A DNA stretch of 64,000 bases from Pinus tabuliformis (GCA_031772625.1 CM062810.1:707905584-707969583); one strand, 5' to 3'; counted from the first letter of the stretch, positions 1 through 12,017 are shown. Notes: generated from the letters alone by a model not told the origin. Program-made: numbers and translations.

Positions 1-548
1 TGTGACTTTAGAATTTTGAAAAATATGATTTATGTATGATTTATGGAGTGATTTTAGGATTTAGGAAAAAGAGATTTATGAAGTGATTTTAGGATTTAGG
101 AAAGATATTCCATTTCTTAATTTTACTTATCTTAAGCCTACAGGCAATAAGAATGAATGGCGAAATGAATGTGAAATCAACCCATAGAGAGTGAGTAGAA
201 ATAATGAACATCTCTAAGCATATGTATGTACAAAGCTAGTTTAATCAATGAGAGTTCATGCATAATTTTGAATCTAAGAATTCTATGTGAAGTGCGATTT
301 GATGATTTGATTTCAAAGAAAGCATGAAAGCTTGTTTTGTGATTGACCTCAATCCAATCCAACAAATTTTGGATCATTGAATGGACACAAAATTGTGGAT
401 TATTAGTTTTGTGACTGCTGGAAAAGATATCATTGTTTGTTATTCTTAGGATATTTTTGTGATTGCTAGAAAAGATATCATTGTTCTTATTCTTAAGATT
501 GCAGGTTTGTAGAAGTGAACATAACATGAAAAATCAAATTTTCTTGCA
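1..548 (+). repeat. 5' LTR, partial
   Basis: Aligns almost end to end with 2071-2598, for example the shared stretch around the Cys-less motif AAGCTAGTTTAAT at about 230 and 2330. It ends TTCTTGCA at 548, giving the CA expected at an LTR end. The two copies differ at many positions, so the insertion is old. Confidence 0.72.
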
Positions 549-561
549 TGGTATTAGAGCG
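549..561 (+). other. Primer binding site (initiator Met-tRNA type)
   Basis: TGGTATTAGAGCG starts directly after the 5' LTR. Known plant LTR elements use TGGTATCAGAGC, complementary to the 3' end of initiator Met-tRNA. The single C-to-T difference fits decay of a methylated cytosine. Confidence 0.75.
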
Positions 562-1856
562 AGAAAATCTGCTCAAATATGTTTGCAGATAGTAACAAGG
601 AAAGAGTTCGTAGCAACAATGATAGGAGAATTGTGGCAAAGGAATTCTAATAGATAATGTCGGTGTGATGGAGGAAAAAGAGTGATTGCAAAAACTTGAA
701 GAGCTAGGAGTGGTCGAAAGGGGTTCTGGAGCAGGCGACCAAGAATGGCAATAGTCTGACAATTTGAGCTCGGATGAAAAGCTTGGTGATGCATGTGTAG
801 CATGAAAGAGGTTTGCTACAGTAGAGGTGTTTTACATGTCAGAGTGGGCATGGAGAAGCTCACGAAAGTGGAAGATGAAGATGACTATGGGAAGTCATTT
901 GAAGAATTCAAAGGGAAGCCACATAGATGCCAAAGTGGTTGACATAAGGAAATCGAGTGATGAAGAATATGAGAGAGAACTTGTTGAGATAAAACCACAG
1001 TTGAATGTGCTTACATAATTGCTACAACGTAATGAGGAGAACCAAAGGTATGGGCGGAACCTAAGGAAAAGGGTTAAGTGGTCTGTTGAAATATTATGGG
1101 CCAAAACGCAGAGGCAAAAAGCTGAGACAGGTTAAAGGAAGATCTCAAATCACACTGAGAATGAGGAGGCAATTCACAGAGGTGAACTTGAGTAAGGAGA
1201 AATCCATGGAGAAGATACCAATGTTGGTGGATATTTGTCATGAAGAAAGAGGAAGATAGAGGATAACAAAGTTCAAATTTTGTTCTCAGTAGAGAGGAGG
1301 AACAATACTTGAATGCGATGTTCACAAGGAATGATGAGCCAAGGGCAGAAATAACTTTCAGTCTTCACACTGATTGTGTGCATGCAGGTACAACAAAAGT
1401 GATTATTAGTTACCAAACTGATGCAAGTGGAATAGAAATCGAGGGTGAACAATTTGCAAAAGTTGTTGTGAATGAGGATGCAACAAAGTCAAAGGAGAAA
1501 GAGTTTGTTAGGAACATGGAGATAGATTTTGATTAGCAGATTGAAGTGAAACAGAGAGTTCAAAGAGAAACTTTACAAGCATGGAATGAAGCTAAAAGTA
1601 TGCTTGGATGGCTGTATATTTTGTTTGTTTTCGTGGTGGGAAAAATTTCATTTGAAATAGTGAGCAAAGACATGGTGAAAACAACTAGTTTGCAGCAAAG
1701 GAGTTAAAAGCATAATTATAGTGGAATTCAAGATGCAACAACAATACAACAACATGACAACCAATGATCAACAACAAAATTATGTATGGGATCGAGGAGG
1801 ATGTTATCAACAATTCATGGGCTAGAGACCATGAAATTTATTCTACCTTGGGAGTT

Positions 1857-2598
1857 TGATGTAGGAGCATTAGAGCTTCCAAGTCATCGAGCTTTTTGGA
1901 GACACCTCAAAACGAGGTTTCAACATGGAAAATGAATTTTAATTCCTTAATTGTAAATAATTTTAATTTCTTCTTTCTAAAACAACTATGGATAGAGATA
2001 AGAAAGAATAGATAAGATTTTGGCGTGAGAATTTACCTTGAAAAGTATGAGAAATTTTAGGGATAGTTCGAGTGACTTTACAATTTAGAAACATATGATT
2101 TTTGGAGTGGATTTATGTAGTGATTTTGGGATTTAAGAAAAGTTGATTTATGAAGTGATTTATGGGTGATTTATGGAGTGCTTTTAGGATTTAGAGAAGA
2201 TATTGCATTTCTTAATTCTACTTGTTGTAAGCCTATGGGGAATGCGAACGAATGGTCAAATGAATGTGAATCAAGCCATAGAGAGTGAATAAAGATAATG
2301 AATGCCTCTAGGCATATGTATGTACAAAGCTAGTTTAATGAATGAGAATTCATGCATATTTATGAATATAAGAATTCTATGTGAAGTGTGATCTAACTAT
2401 TTGATTTTAAAGAAAGCATGGAAAGCTGTTTTGTGATTGAAATATCAATGCAATCCAATAAAGTTTGGATAGTTGAATTAACACAAAATTGTGGATTATT
2501 AGTTTTGTGACTGTTGGAAAAGAAACATCATTGTTCGTTATTCTTAAAATTGCAGGTTGCGGAAGTGAACATAGCAGGAAAAGTCTATTTTTCTTGCA
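1857..2598 (+). repeat. 3' LTR
   Basis: Second copy of the terminal repeat. It is preceded by a weak purine-rich tract (CTTGGGAG, about 1847-1854) and begins at TGATGTAGG or, alternatively, TGTAGGAGC at 1860; it ends TTCTTGCA at 2598. The estimated LTR length is about 740 bp. The 5' flank is outside the window, so no target-site duplication can be checked. Confidence 0.65.
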
Positions 2599-2739
2599 TC
2601 ACACTTCATCACTAATAATTTCACAGTCAAATCAATGGCCCCTTATGAGATCTTGTTCGATGAGGCTGGTTTGTTCTAATGGAGGCTTCGACTATCTTTC
2701 ACTTGTTAAGTTACTTTTTTTTTAAGGTTGAAGGCATGG

Positions 2740-3400
2740 ATGAGCATCGTTGGCCTAAATAGTTGTTGGAGAAGAGTTAAAGAGGAGTAAGAAAATTTGG
2801 AGGAAGCAAAATGACACGTGGTGGTTGGGTAAGTGGGGTATTAAGTGACAAGATTGTCCTAACCCTAAAGAGGAGATAAAAAAATGGGTGCCTGAAAATT
2901 TTTGGACTACCATGTGGGAAAAGTAGGTTGGTCGATAATAATATCTATATGTCAAAGATTTCAACCCGATATGGTCTCATGATGAGAAGATATATTTGGG
3001 TGCCCAAATCACATGAAAGGCTAGATTATTAATAACACAGTTGAAGACTATGTTATCACTATATGTCAAAGATTTCAACTCGATATGGTCTCATGATGAG
3101 AAGATATATTTGGGTGCCCAAATCACATGAAAGGCTAGATTATTAATAACACAGTTGAAGACTGGGTTTCATCATCTTAGATGTGAAATGGGTAGATGGA
3201 TAACTTTAAAAGAAGAGTGGGAAGAAATAATCAGCGTCTTTTGTAGGAAAGGAGAGGTTGAAATAGATTGGCACTACATCATGAATTGTCCAACTAATGA
3301 GGATATTTGTAATCAGTTTGAAAGTATTTGGAAGGTGGATTGTTTGAACAAGTTGTTTGAGGAAGCGAGGCTTCTTGGTTAAGATTCATGACAAGAGAGT
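2740..3400 (+). mobile_element. Degenerate LINE 3' end (same family type as LINE-D/E)
   Basis: The frame 3155-3382 keeps a pattern found at the C-terminus of LINE-D and LINE-E: a His-Leu-Arg-Cys-Glu block, then a Trp-Glu-Glu block, then a zinc-finger-like Cys/His cluster. Here the first Cys of CX2CX9HX4C reads Ser (SVFC...HYIMNC). Upstream of 3155 the frame is broken by many stops. An exact-phase 114-bp duplication (2945-3163) sits inside the remnant. No poly-A tail or target-site duplication was identified. Confidence 0.5.
2945..3163. repeat. Tandem duplication, 114-bp period, two copies
   Basis: The block starting CTATATGTCAAAG at 2945 recurs at 3059 with almost no difference over about 105 bases. 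The period is a multiple of three. The near identity of the copies, inside an otherwise decayed element, means the duplication is much younger than the element. Confidence 0.9.
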
Positions 3401-4497
3401 AGATTTAGAGAAAAGTTTGAAGTTGTAATGTGTTTGGTGTCTTAGGTCCTTTAGACTGCTTGGTCTCGTGGGTTTCACTTCACTCGACATTATACTCAAT
3501 CAAATGACAATTTAAGATCCTGGGCTATAAGAAGTAAGGACTTGAAATCATTATACCAATATAATTGACTTGACAATATACACCACTTGATTGACAACAT
3601 TAAGGAAATCAAAGTAGAGAACTTTAATGTTAATCACTAACATGAGTATACAAATTCAAATTGTTCGTTAGAACAATTTGCAATCACACAATAATATACA
3701 CAGACAAGAGTGTGCAAACTCATTCTATACATGGTTTGTAGAGTTCATGAGTACAACCAACACAATAAGTCTAAAAAAGATAGAGCAAGGTTCAATATAT
3801 AGGTTGAATGGGACTAAAAGAATTGTTGCAATGGCACCACCTTATAGTGAGGCCCAACCAAAGATATTTCATGTCCTCTTAGCCATGATCCACATTCCAA
3901 AAACAACCGACAACATATTGGTCTACGAGAGACCACTTTATTGCTTTCTTATATTTTCATGTGATATCTGTGTGTTAGAAATGTTCTTGCCCATGTAATC
4001 GCCAAATGGATGGACACCTCCAAACTACCAACGGGGAGCAACTCTTAGTGGTTTCCACATGTATAAGAAATATAGTTGCCTATGTCACACAAATTACAAC
4101 TCAACCCGCTTCGACAACATAGAATGGGATGATACAAAATTACACCAATTAAGCTTAGAATTTGAAAATAAAACCATCACAAATTACTAATTAACTATAG
4201 GGGCTTTGATAATGTTGGTTGTATTAGTTATCATGAAACAATGGACAAAGGGATTTTGATGAAATTTTTTGAAGGAAAATATAGATTCATCTTAATTAAA
4301 ATTTGAAAAAAGATTTGCAACTATATATATGTGGTTAGTGTGCATATATAGCAATTTTCATTATTTAAATTGCAAATTGCATTTTTGAACGCATAAATGG
4401 ATTCACCTCATGAAAAGTCCCTTGACTGCTAGGATTGTGTATACGACACAACTTAAGCTTTCATTGTTGGATTTCATACAAAATTAACCAAAAATAT
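3401..4497. other. Unassigned stretch
   Basis: No recognisable coding or repeat-family signal. A 106-codon open frame at 3678-3998 matches nothing I know and is probably chance. A perfect 24-nt hairpin lies at 3657-3680 (10-bp stems CAAATTGTTC / GAACAATTTG around GTTA). Confidence 0.5.
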
Positions 4498-4510
4498 ACA
4501 TAAGGGGCAA
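4498..4510. repeat. Left target-site duplication of LINE-A
   Basis: ACATAAGGGGCAA here matches ATATAAAGGGCAA at 12018-12030 at 11 of 13 positions. The left copy abuts a T-run (4511-4521), which is the poly-A tail of a minus-strand element. The resulting element length, about 7.5 kb, agrees with LINE-F at 7.4 kb. Confidence 0.6.
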
Positions 4511-4774
4511 TTTTTTTTTTTGGTTTATTGTTGTTTGTCTTCTAACATGGTTGATTACTTTTGTATTATAAAACGAACAGAAGAAGGACTAAGTCTTATT
4601 ACATTTCGAGAGCAAATGGTCTTTAAAAGAGGAACAAAAGGGGAATGTAGTCCTTACCTCATCTTGAAGGACTTTGTTTTTAAAGTACTGGAAATTTAAA
4701 AACACATAATGTCTGACGAACAACCCAAGCAGCAAACAAAATTTACATAGCATCGATGAAAGGATGCATGATGT

Positions 4775-5852
4775 TCACCAAAATTGGTTCACAGACTCCT
4801 CTGGTTGTTGCCCCTTTTTCTTACTGTATCTGGAGGAAGTTTCACCTTGTTGGCTTTGGTTCAACGAGTTGATGTAGTCTACTGCATCCTCCAGATGCTT
4901 GCACTTGTCCTTCGGCTCTTCAATCTCTGCTTTTTGTTTCTCAATTTCAATTTGTTTGTAGTTGTTTATGCTCTTCATCTCTGAATGAAGATCTTTGAGA
5001 GTCTGTATAAATCGCCCTATCATGAATCTGTTGACACGACACATTGCACAACTCTCATTCTTTTCCACTTTTTTCTAAGGGGTTGCAAGACATCGTTAAG
5101 CTGTCAACTATATTACTCTTTGAATATCTATTCTTTGGCTGAAAGCTTCTGTGCTTTTTGTTTTGTTGGACTTCTGGTTGTTTGCTTTGATCTCTCTTCT
5201 TGTCTGTTGAAGTGTTCCTTTCAGTATGCCAGTGAGACTGCTTTCTCTTGTTGATGTTGAGAGCTTTGGGGTTCTGCTTCTGAGTAATGGAAAAGAGGTG
5301 AGTAATAGGCTCAGGGCTTAAAGATTGAAGATTACAGATGGATGAGTTGCTGAGGGGGCTGGTGAAGTCCGAGAGTACCAACAAGAGAATTAACGAGGTG
5401 GTTTCTTTGCTTTTTTGCAAATGTCCGAGAGCGCAGCTACAAAGGCTGGGTAACGCAGGAGCTAGGACAGTAAGATCAGACTGAAGTTGGAAACGATGGC
5501 TAGGAGTTCTGTTCGGGTGGGACTGACTTTGATCAAGATGGTATAGATCAAGAGATTGAAAAGAAAGAATTTTGAGAGGAATGGAGTGCGATGAGTTAAG
5601 AATCTCTATTCTGATGGCGATGGGGTACAGAAACAGAGCCTCTGTTAACAGGGGCCTGTAGACTCTTAACACAACGACTACCCAACAGTTAGTATCGGCG
5701 TGTAAAACAAAGCAATTTTGACAGCGTTTATTTCCTCTCATAATATCAACAACTCGTTTACCTCTGCTCAGATCCTGCGTAGTGAGGTTGTTCCTTAGAT
5801 TGCTGACCACTCTTGGCACGCCTTCCACCTGATACTTTAAATCGAAGCACAC
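4775..5852 (-). pseudogene. LINE-A: possible third ORF downstream of RNase H (two overlapping frames)
   Basis: On the minus strand, 5852 to 5055 is open for 265 codons and overlaps by 14 nt a second frame, 5068 to 4775 (97 codons). The second product is rich in Lys, Glu and Gln with heptad-like hydrophobics (about residues 15-70), which looks like a coiled coil; it also has a CAMC near its start. The first is Ser/Leu-rich in the middle and becomes Lys/Gln-rich at its end. If one frameshift separates them, together they would give about 355 residues. I recognise no family. Plant L1 LINEs normally have two ORFs, so this is either an unusual third ORF or a frame left open by chance; the length and the overlap favour a look. 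Confidence 0.4.
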
Positions 5853-6066
5853 TTTTTTACTAGCTATTCGTTGCTCATTAATGCATATTTCCTAGTGATT
5901 TCTCTAATAATGGTGGTTCCTATGCTTATGGTTCCTTTTATAGGCATGATTGAGAATGTTGTGCTCGTGACTCTTCTCAGCCTTCATGAAAATATCCCCT
6001 AAACTTCCGCGCTTGCCCGATTCTCTGTTCAGATCAATGCGATCACTATATTGATTGATATGATTT

Positions 6067-6291
6067 TTAATCACCGTGTTCTGCTCGTGGATGATTTCTG
6101 ATCTGGTGCCAATCTCGACACATCTTTTTCTTCATTATGAAGATTTTCTTCATTACACGAGAAGGATTGACTGTGATTTTGCTGTCTGTTGTGTTCAGGT
6201 GAATTTCCTGCTGCTTGGTCGTATTTTGATTCCTTGCTTTTGTTGATTTGATGTAATATAATCTACTTTGAGCCTCAGACTTGTCCTCCAA
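6067..6291 (-). pseudogene. LINE-A: in-frame extension after the RNase H stop
   Basis: This 74-codon frame is in the same phase as the RNase H C-terminal frame (6510-6301) and follows its TAA stop (6301-6303) directly. It is Lys/Asn-rich with no recognisable motif. Either ORF2 originally ran to 6067 and the TAA is a mutation, or this is 3' untranslated sequence that happens to stay open. Confidence 0.3.
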
Positions 6292-6300
6292 AGGGATGAA

Positions 6301-9300
6301 TTATGGGATAGCTTCTTCATAGATGCTTTGGTTTTCTTTCACCATTCCAGTTTGCCGGTCCACTGTTTTGTTGGTCAGTGAGTCAGCCTCCTTATTTTGA
6401 GTTCTAAGGACATGTTTAAAATCAACTTTCCCCATGTTCTTTGTGTTGTCCAGAATTCGCTCCCTAATTTTATTTAAGGCAACATTTTTGAAATCTCTCC
6501 CTGCTTCCATTGCAGTGATAATAATTGTCGAGTCACCAATTATTATAGGGTATTTTATCTGATTTTTTTTAGAATCTTGGTACCTAATAAAAAATTGTAT
6601 GCCTCTACCTTATTATTTTCCATTTTTCTTAAACCCCATTCATAAGTACCTGTTGTCTCGCCTTGCAGATTTAAGATTAATCCGCCTGCCCCTGCTCTTC
6701 CTGGATTGTTTTTTGAAGCTCCATCGAAGAAAAGAATGTGTTTTCTTTGATTTTTAATTCATTCTTCCATTTCCATGTCGTTCCACTGAAGCTTCTAGTC
6801 TTTGATTTTTCCTCCTACCTTATTTAGATTTTGATTCTTTGCTGAGCTTTCAATGAGGGTTTTGTTATACCGATCATTTTCTTCTTGCTGTAGTCTGTTT
6901 TGATCTATGCTTGAAGCTCCATTTGCACTTATCATTTCCGAGACTTGACCCCATGTCTTCGCTAGAATGGTTCCTATTTTTCGCTTTTGGCCTTTGAAGA
7001 TACACTTATTCCTGGTTAGCCATAGATGCCAACAAAGAGTAGAGGGAAGACACTTCCAAATTCGACTTATGATTTTTTTTTTTTTTTTGCATATGGGTAG
7101 CTTTGAGCCCAATTTTTGTTTAAAGTTGTCAGTTGCTCTACTGTGTCGATGTTCAATTTAAATGACTGATAATTTGCTTCCAGCATTGTCTTGCAATAAT
7201 GCAATTCAAGAATAAGTGTTGAATACTTTCTTCTTCTTTTTGACACATGACGCATATGGAGAGGCTTTGGAAACTTTTTTTCCTTAAATTTTCTGCCGTA
7301 AAAATCTTGCCTTTTAGTAAAGTCTATGCAAAAAATTTTATTTTGGGAAGGAATTCATTCTTCCATACAATTTTCCATAGGTTCCAATTGTCATAATTGT
7401 TGTATTTTTGTAGGGAGTTGTAAATTTTGCTCCATTTGGATCCCATATATAATTATTTTGGCTCTCTTTATTTATTGGGGCTGCTCTTATTAATAGGAGC
7501 TTCAATTCTTCCCATTGATTTTTCAGCCTAACTGGGAGTGTTTGCACTCTCCAAGCTATCCAACTATTTTGTTCCCATTCAAATATGGAATATAAAGAAG
7601 TCATACTTTTCTCTTCCATCCATTCTTTCAATCCTCTTAAATTTTGCTGATGGTTCAGAGGGGCTGCTTCCATGATTCTGTCATCCCAGATGGAGATAGT
7701 TTTCCCATTCCACGGAATTTTGGAAATTTGGTTTCCAATTTGTGGAATAATTTTTTTGATAAGTTTTTAGACTTGAGTACAAGCTCTGTCTGGAATTATT
7801 TCGGTGAGCATCTTTGACCGATGACAGTTGAGGTATTTCCTTGATAGAGCTTCACTCCACCATTGTTCCTTCCCATTTAACATTCTCCAAAATAACTTGA
7901 TCTCAAGTGCATTGTTTGTCAAGCCTGGTATCATGATTGAGATGCCTATTTTTTCAAATGGGAGAGTTACTTGTTCCCATTGAACAAGGCTGGATTTTTT
8001 GGTTTTTTATTTTCCTCCTCGCCATAGAAAGCCTCTAGTTATTAATTCCATTTGTTTGTGTGCGCTTGCCGGTGCCATAATTATGGCATATTGATATATT
8101 GACAGTGCTGAGAGGAGGGCTTTGATTAATATTGATCTCTCTGCTAGATTTAGCCACGTCATTCCTTAACTTTGGAATTTCCCCCTCATTTTTTCTATTT
8201 GTTTGTTCCATACTTTTGCATTCACTACTTCTTTTGCCAATGGTAATCCAACATATGTAAAATGGCTCCATTTTAGTTGCACCAGGATTTCCATTATTTG
8301 TGAGATCCTCTACATTATGTTGATTGGAATGTTCCAGCTGTATATTTTGCACTTCTTATTATTTAAAAGACTTCTTGAAACATAAAAGAAATCGTCAAGA
8401 ACTTTTTAAAACTGTCTGGCTATTATGCTAGAAGCTCCCCCAATGAGAAGAGTGTCATCTACAAAGAGAGAGTGGTTTATTTTTTTGACCCTTTTAGCGA
8501 TTCTGATACCTGTAATTTTTCTTTTTTCCTTTTGATTTTCTAGCTAAATACTCAACGTTTCAGCGATTATAATGTAGAGGAAAGGGAAAAGCGAGCACCC
8601 TTGTTTCAGTCCTCTTGTGGTTTGGAAATAACTACTTGGCCTCCCATTGATCAATGGTGCTATCCAGGGGGTGGAGATGCATGCCATAACAATATCTATG
8701 AATTTGTAAGAAATTCCGAACTTTTGAAGGACAACCATAAGAAATTTATGATTAGCTCTGTCAAAAGCATTAGCCATATCCAGCTTTATGACCATGCCCT
8801 TTTCCTTTCTTTGTATACCACTGTGTATAACCTCCCGCACTATAATTACATTGTCTGTAATTTGTTTTTTGGAACAAAGCCACTTTGATTTTCTGAGATG
8901 ATGCAAGGCAGATTTTTTTTAGTCTATTTGCCAAGAATTTCGTGTTGATTTTGTAAGAAGAGTTGCATAGAGAGATTGCCCTGTATCTATCAAAGGAGAT
9001 AGGATTTGGTTTTTTATGGATGAGAGTCAAGAAAGATGCTTTTGTATTTTCTCCCACTTTATTTTTTTTGAAAACATTTTTGATCATTCTCACCAAATAT
9101 TTTTTCATTGTTACCTAATGGTTCTTGTAGAAGACAATTGTGAAACTGTTCGGCCCTGATACTTTTTCCGAGTGCATACTCCATATTGCTTCTCTTATTT
9201 CCTCTTCTGTGACCTCTTTCTCTAGATCTCTGTTTTGCTGTTCGTTGATTTTGCTGCTAGTTTGCCGAAGAAAGTTTTCGTTGTCCACTTGCTGGTTCCT

Positions 9301-10539
9301 TACTGAGAGGAGGTTTTTATAATAGTTATGTGCTGCCTTTTTAATCTCTTCCGTTCTCTTATTTCCTGCCCTTCCACTTGTATTTTATTGATTTGATTGC
9401 CTGCTCTTCTTATTTTTAAATTGTTATGGAAAAAACAGTGTTTTTATCTCCCGCTTTTAGCCATAGACATTTTGATTTTTTCCTGCTTTCCTCTTCCTCT
9501 TGCCTGTTTTGCTTGTATAGATCCAAGAAAATTTCTTTTTTCATGTGCATACTTTTGTTCGCTATCTTGCTTATTTTCTTTTTCCTTGCTCATTTTTTCG
9601 AGTTTCTCTTGCAGTTTTTTTTTTTTTTTTTTTTTCTTCTTTTCTTTGAGAGCATTTTCTCTTTACCATGCTTTTAGTAGAAGTTTTAATTTTTTCAGCT
9701 TAGTTTCCCATACATAATGGGGAGATCTTATTACACTGTTTTTCCAGCTTTCCTTTATTAGTTTGTCAGACTCTTCCTCGCTGTCCCACATTTTGTTGTA
9801 TTTGAAAGAGATTGGTCCTTGATTCTCCAGCCTATCTAAGGTCAAAACCACTGGCTTATGGTCGGAAGCTGAAGCATGCATTATTTTGCTTTTCACTACA
9901 GAGAAGGCTGCTGCTATATTTTCTTGAATCAGTGTTCTATCTAATCTTTCCTTTATGTTGTGTGCTCTCGTTCTTTTATTGCTCCAAGTCTATTTTCCAT
10001 TACTTGGAGGTATATCAAGTAGTTTGTACTCTTCTATGAGTTTTTCCAGCGCTGCTCTTGAGGGATCACTGAAATAATTGCCTCCTAGTTTCTCATCTAT
10101 ATTTCTAATCAGATTTAGATCCCTTCTTGTAATTAATTTGCTTCTTTGCCTTTCTTAAACTTCTTCTTTCACTGATTTCCAATGTTGAGATTTATCTCTA
10201 TAGTGGTTTGGAGAGTATATATTTATGAAGCTAAACTCTTTGTTTGAACTCTTGTTTTTTAGATTTGTTCTAATCCAATAATTATTGAGTTTTTGTTTGG
10301 CAAGTTTCCATTTCCATTTGTTCCACAATATACATATAACGTTAGAGGCTCCATTAGAGTCTATGGCTGTTTCTTCAATTTTTTTTTTGTTTTTTGATCA
10401 TTTTTTAAACTTCTTGCATGCTGACTGTGGTCTATTGGATCATAAGAATGTCTGGATGTTCCTGTTTTATTAAGTCCCGAACTGCGTTGATTTTAAATGC
10501 GGATCCCAAACCCCTGCTATTCCAAGAGACCGTAATCAT
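6301..10539 (-). pseudogene. LINE-A ORF2: endonuclease / reverse transcriptase / zf-RVT / RNase H
   Basis: ORF2 begins at the ATG 10539-10537 with MITVSWNSRG, the usual start of an apurinic-type endonuclease. The endonuclease C-terminus keeps SDHKPVV (frame 9663-9896). The reverse transcriptase keeps block A KLDMANAFDR and GLKQGC (frame 8544-8906) and the catalytic FVDD at 8454-8465. A zf-RVT cluster CVMCQKEEES...H...C lies near 7190-7250. RNase H starts with FDGASKNNPG near 6700-6735 and ends with the NKEADSLTN block in frame 6301-6510. In life the protein would nick DNA and reverse-transcribe its own RNA. Numerous stops and shifts break the frame, so it is dead. Confidence 0.82.
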
Positions 10540-10541
10540 TA
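10537..10541 (-). other. LINE-A ORF1 stop / ORF2 start overlap (TAATG)
   Basis: On the minus strand the TAA stop of ORF1 (10541-10539) shares its last A with the ATG that opens ORF2 (10539-10537). A one-base stop/start overlap is a known arrangement for translation by termination and re-initiation in some LINEs. LINE-F instead has about 90 nt between its ORFs. Confidence 0.7.
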
Positions 10542-11807
10542 TTTACTGGATTTGTGGTGAGTCCCTCCCTTTTTCTTTTGCTGATTTTTTTCTCCACTTC
10601 CCTTTTGTTTGCCAAGGAAGGAGTCCATTTGCTGTTGAGTACCTATGGCCATTTCCTTCGTTGTTGCCTTATCCCTTATTTTGTTGGTGGATTTCTTTCC
10701 AACTTTTTTTGGTTGATCCCATGTTTGGTTGTTTTCTTTTGCTTTGTTTCTTGTTTGTATTCGGTCAACCGTGGGTGGAGGGGAGGATGGACTCTGTATG
10801 GGGGATGAAATAATGGCTAATGCATTAACTTGGGAAGGTGAGCGAGGGGATGGCAGATCTTCTCCTAGAAGTTCGAATGGGTTTGAGGAAGGGTTGGCTG
10901 GAGGGGCCATATTTATTGGTGGAATAGAGGCTGTTGCATTGTTTTCATGAGATTGAGAAGAGTTTAGTGCAACTTGTCTATTATGGAGTTTCTTTCTTTT
11001 TACTTGCTCCCAAGTATCTTCTTGGGCTTCAGCGTTCTCATCATTTTCTATTTTTTTTAGCTTACTACACCTATTTGCAAAATGACTGTATTCATGGCAT
11101 ACCTTGCATTTGAATGAGATTTGTTCATAGTTTAGCTACTAGATGTGTGTCCATTGATCTACTTTGATTTTTATAGCATCCAGTAAATTTTTTCCCAGAT
11201 CTACTTCCTCTCAAATTCTAGCACAAGCATGCATATTATCTTTGGGTTCACATCTGTCTATGTATTTGCCTACCGCATTTTCGATAGCTTTCACCTATTT
11301 ATCGCCCCAATAGCGAAGGGGAAGATGAGGCAACCTTACCCAAATCGGAACAATGCTTGGAATATCTATCTCTGGATCAAAATCAGGTGACTATCATATA
11401 TAAACCTCTTGAGTCCATAAAATAGGGTTCATTTATGAATATTAAGTTCCTATCTTCGTTAGTTTCAAATAAGAATGTAAATAACCCCTTCCACAAAAAT
11501 GTATGGCTATTTTTCCTTGTATATTTTCACTCCAGTTTCTCTCTATCCATTTTTGGACTGCTCTGGGAGAAGGTCACAACCCTGTAAATTGTTCCACCAA
11601 ACCACGTTCTGCTAATGAGATAGCTACTTTTCTGGGGAGTGTTGGAGGTAATGAGATCTCTGGTATGTCTGCTAGCTTTTTCACAAATTTACTAGTAGTT
11701 GGCCTGGCTTTTGGAGCTCCATTTTCTGCTATTAGCGATGTGAATGCTGCTTTATGATCATCAATCCCTTGATGGGAAGAAGAATCTCCCCCTGCTGAAA
11801 GGGGCAT
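10539..11807 (-). pseudogene. LINE-A ORF1: nucleic-acid-binding protein with CCHC knuckle
   Basis: Order on the minus strand: an N-terminal segment (11807-11574, 77 codons), a middle part broken by stops that resembles the DUF4283-type domain of plant LINE ORF1 (a Trp-Val-Arg-Leu-Pro block near 11330), a zinc knuckle CKVCHEYSHFANRC near 11070-11112 (CX2CX4HX4C), and a basic, Pro/Ser/Lys-rich C-terminus (10910-10539, 123 codons). Such proteins coat LINE RNA. The start codon is uncertain; MPLSAGG at 11807 is the first Met of the open segment. Confidence 0.72.
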
Positions 11808-12017
11808 GGTATGGAAGATCTGTTGAGAGTGGAAGGCGGAAAGCTGTGCAGGTAGAGGGCACGCATCGGTTTAGAGAGGCCAAACCGAGCTCAAGGGAGC
11901 TCAGCAGCAGGAGGCTGCCAAGCGGAGGAGCTGCAGGAGGTGGCGATGGCTGCTAGGTCAGGCCTGCTGCGCGCACGATCTTCTATGTCTTCTGAATTGT
12001 ATTACAATGACATGAGC

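Larger units (their letters stand above)
1..2598 (+). mobile_element. Short non-autonomous LTR retrotransposon, left end outside the window
   Basis: Two direct repeats (1-548 and about 1857-2598) flank only about 1.3 kb of internal DNA. The first repeat ends in CA and is followed at once by a Met-tRNA-type primer binding site, so the element reads on the plus strand. Base 2 of the window aligns with base 2072, so roughly 210 bases of the 5' LTR lie outside. The internal part has no gag zinc knuckle, protease, integrase or reverse transcriptase that I can recognise. It holds only short frames (827-1018, 1309-1536) of unknown meaning. This makes it either a non-autonomous element or an internal deletion of a larger one. 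The superfamily (copia or gypsy) cannot be decided. Confidence 0.72.
4511..12017 (-). mobile_element. LINE-A: near full-length L1-type LINE, inactive
   Basis: Reading on the minus strand from 12017, the element has a short 5' region, ORF1 with a zinc knuckle, ORF2 with endonuclease, reverse transcriptase, zf-RVT and RNase H, a 1.8-kb 3' region with further open frames, and a poly-A tail (T-run 4511-4521). Plant L1-type LINEs copy RNA at a nick made by the endonuclease, and the imperfect 13-bp flanking repeat fits that mechanism. Many stops and frameshifts make it non-functional. Internal A-tracts on the coding strand (T-runs near 7071-7088 and 9617-9637) are also present. Confidence 0.85.

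Noticed and set aside
3678..3998. 106-codon open frame
   Set aside because: No recognisable motif, AT-rich context, no neighbouring coding signal; consistent with chance.
8035..8352. 105-codon minus-strand frame in LINE-A
   Set aside because: It is out of phase with the reverse transcriptase-derived protein readable in another minus frame over the same bases.
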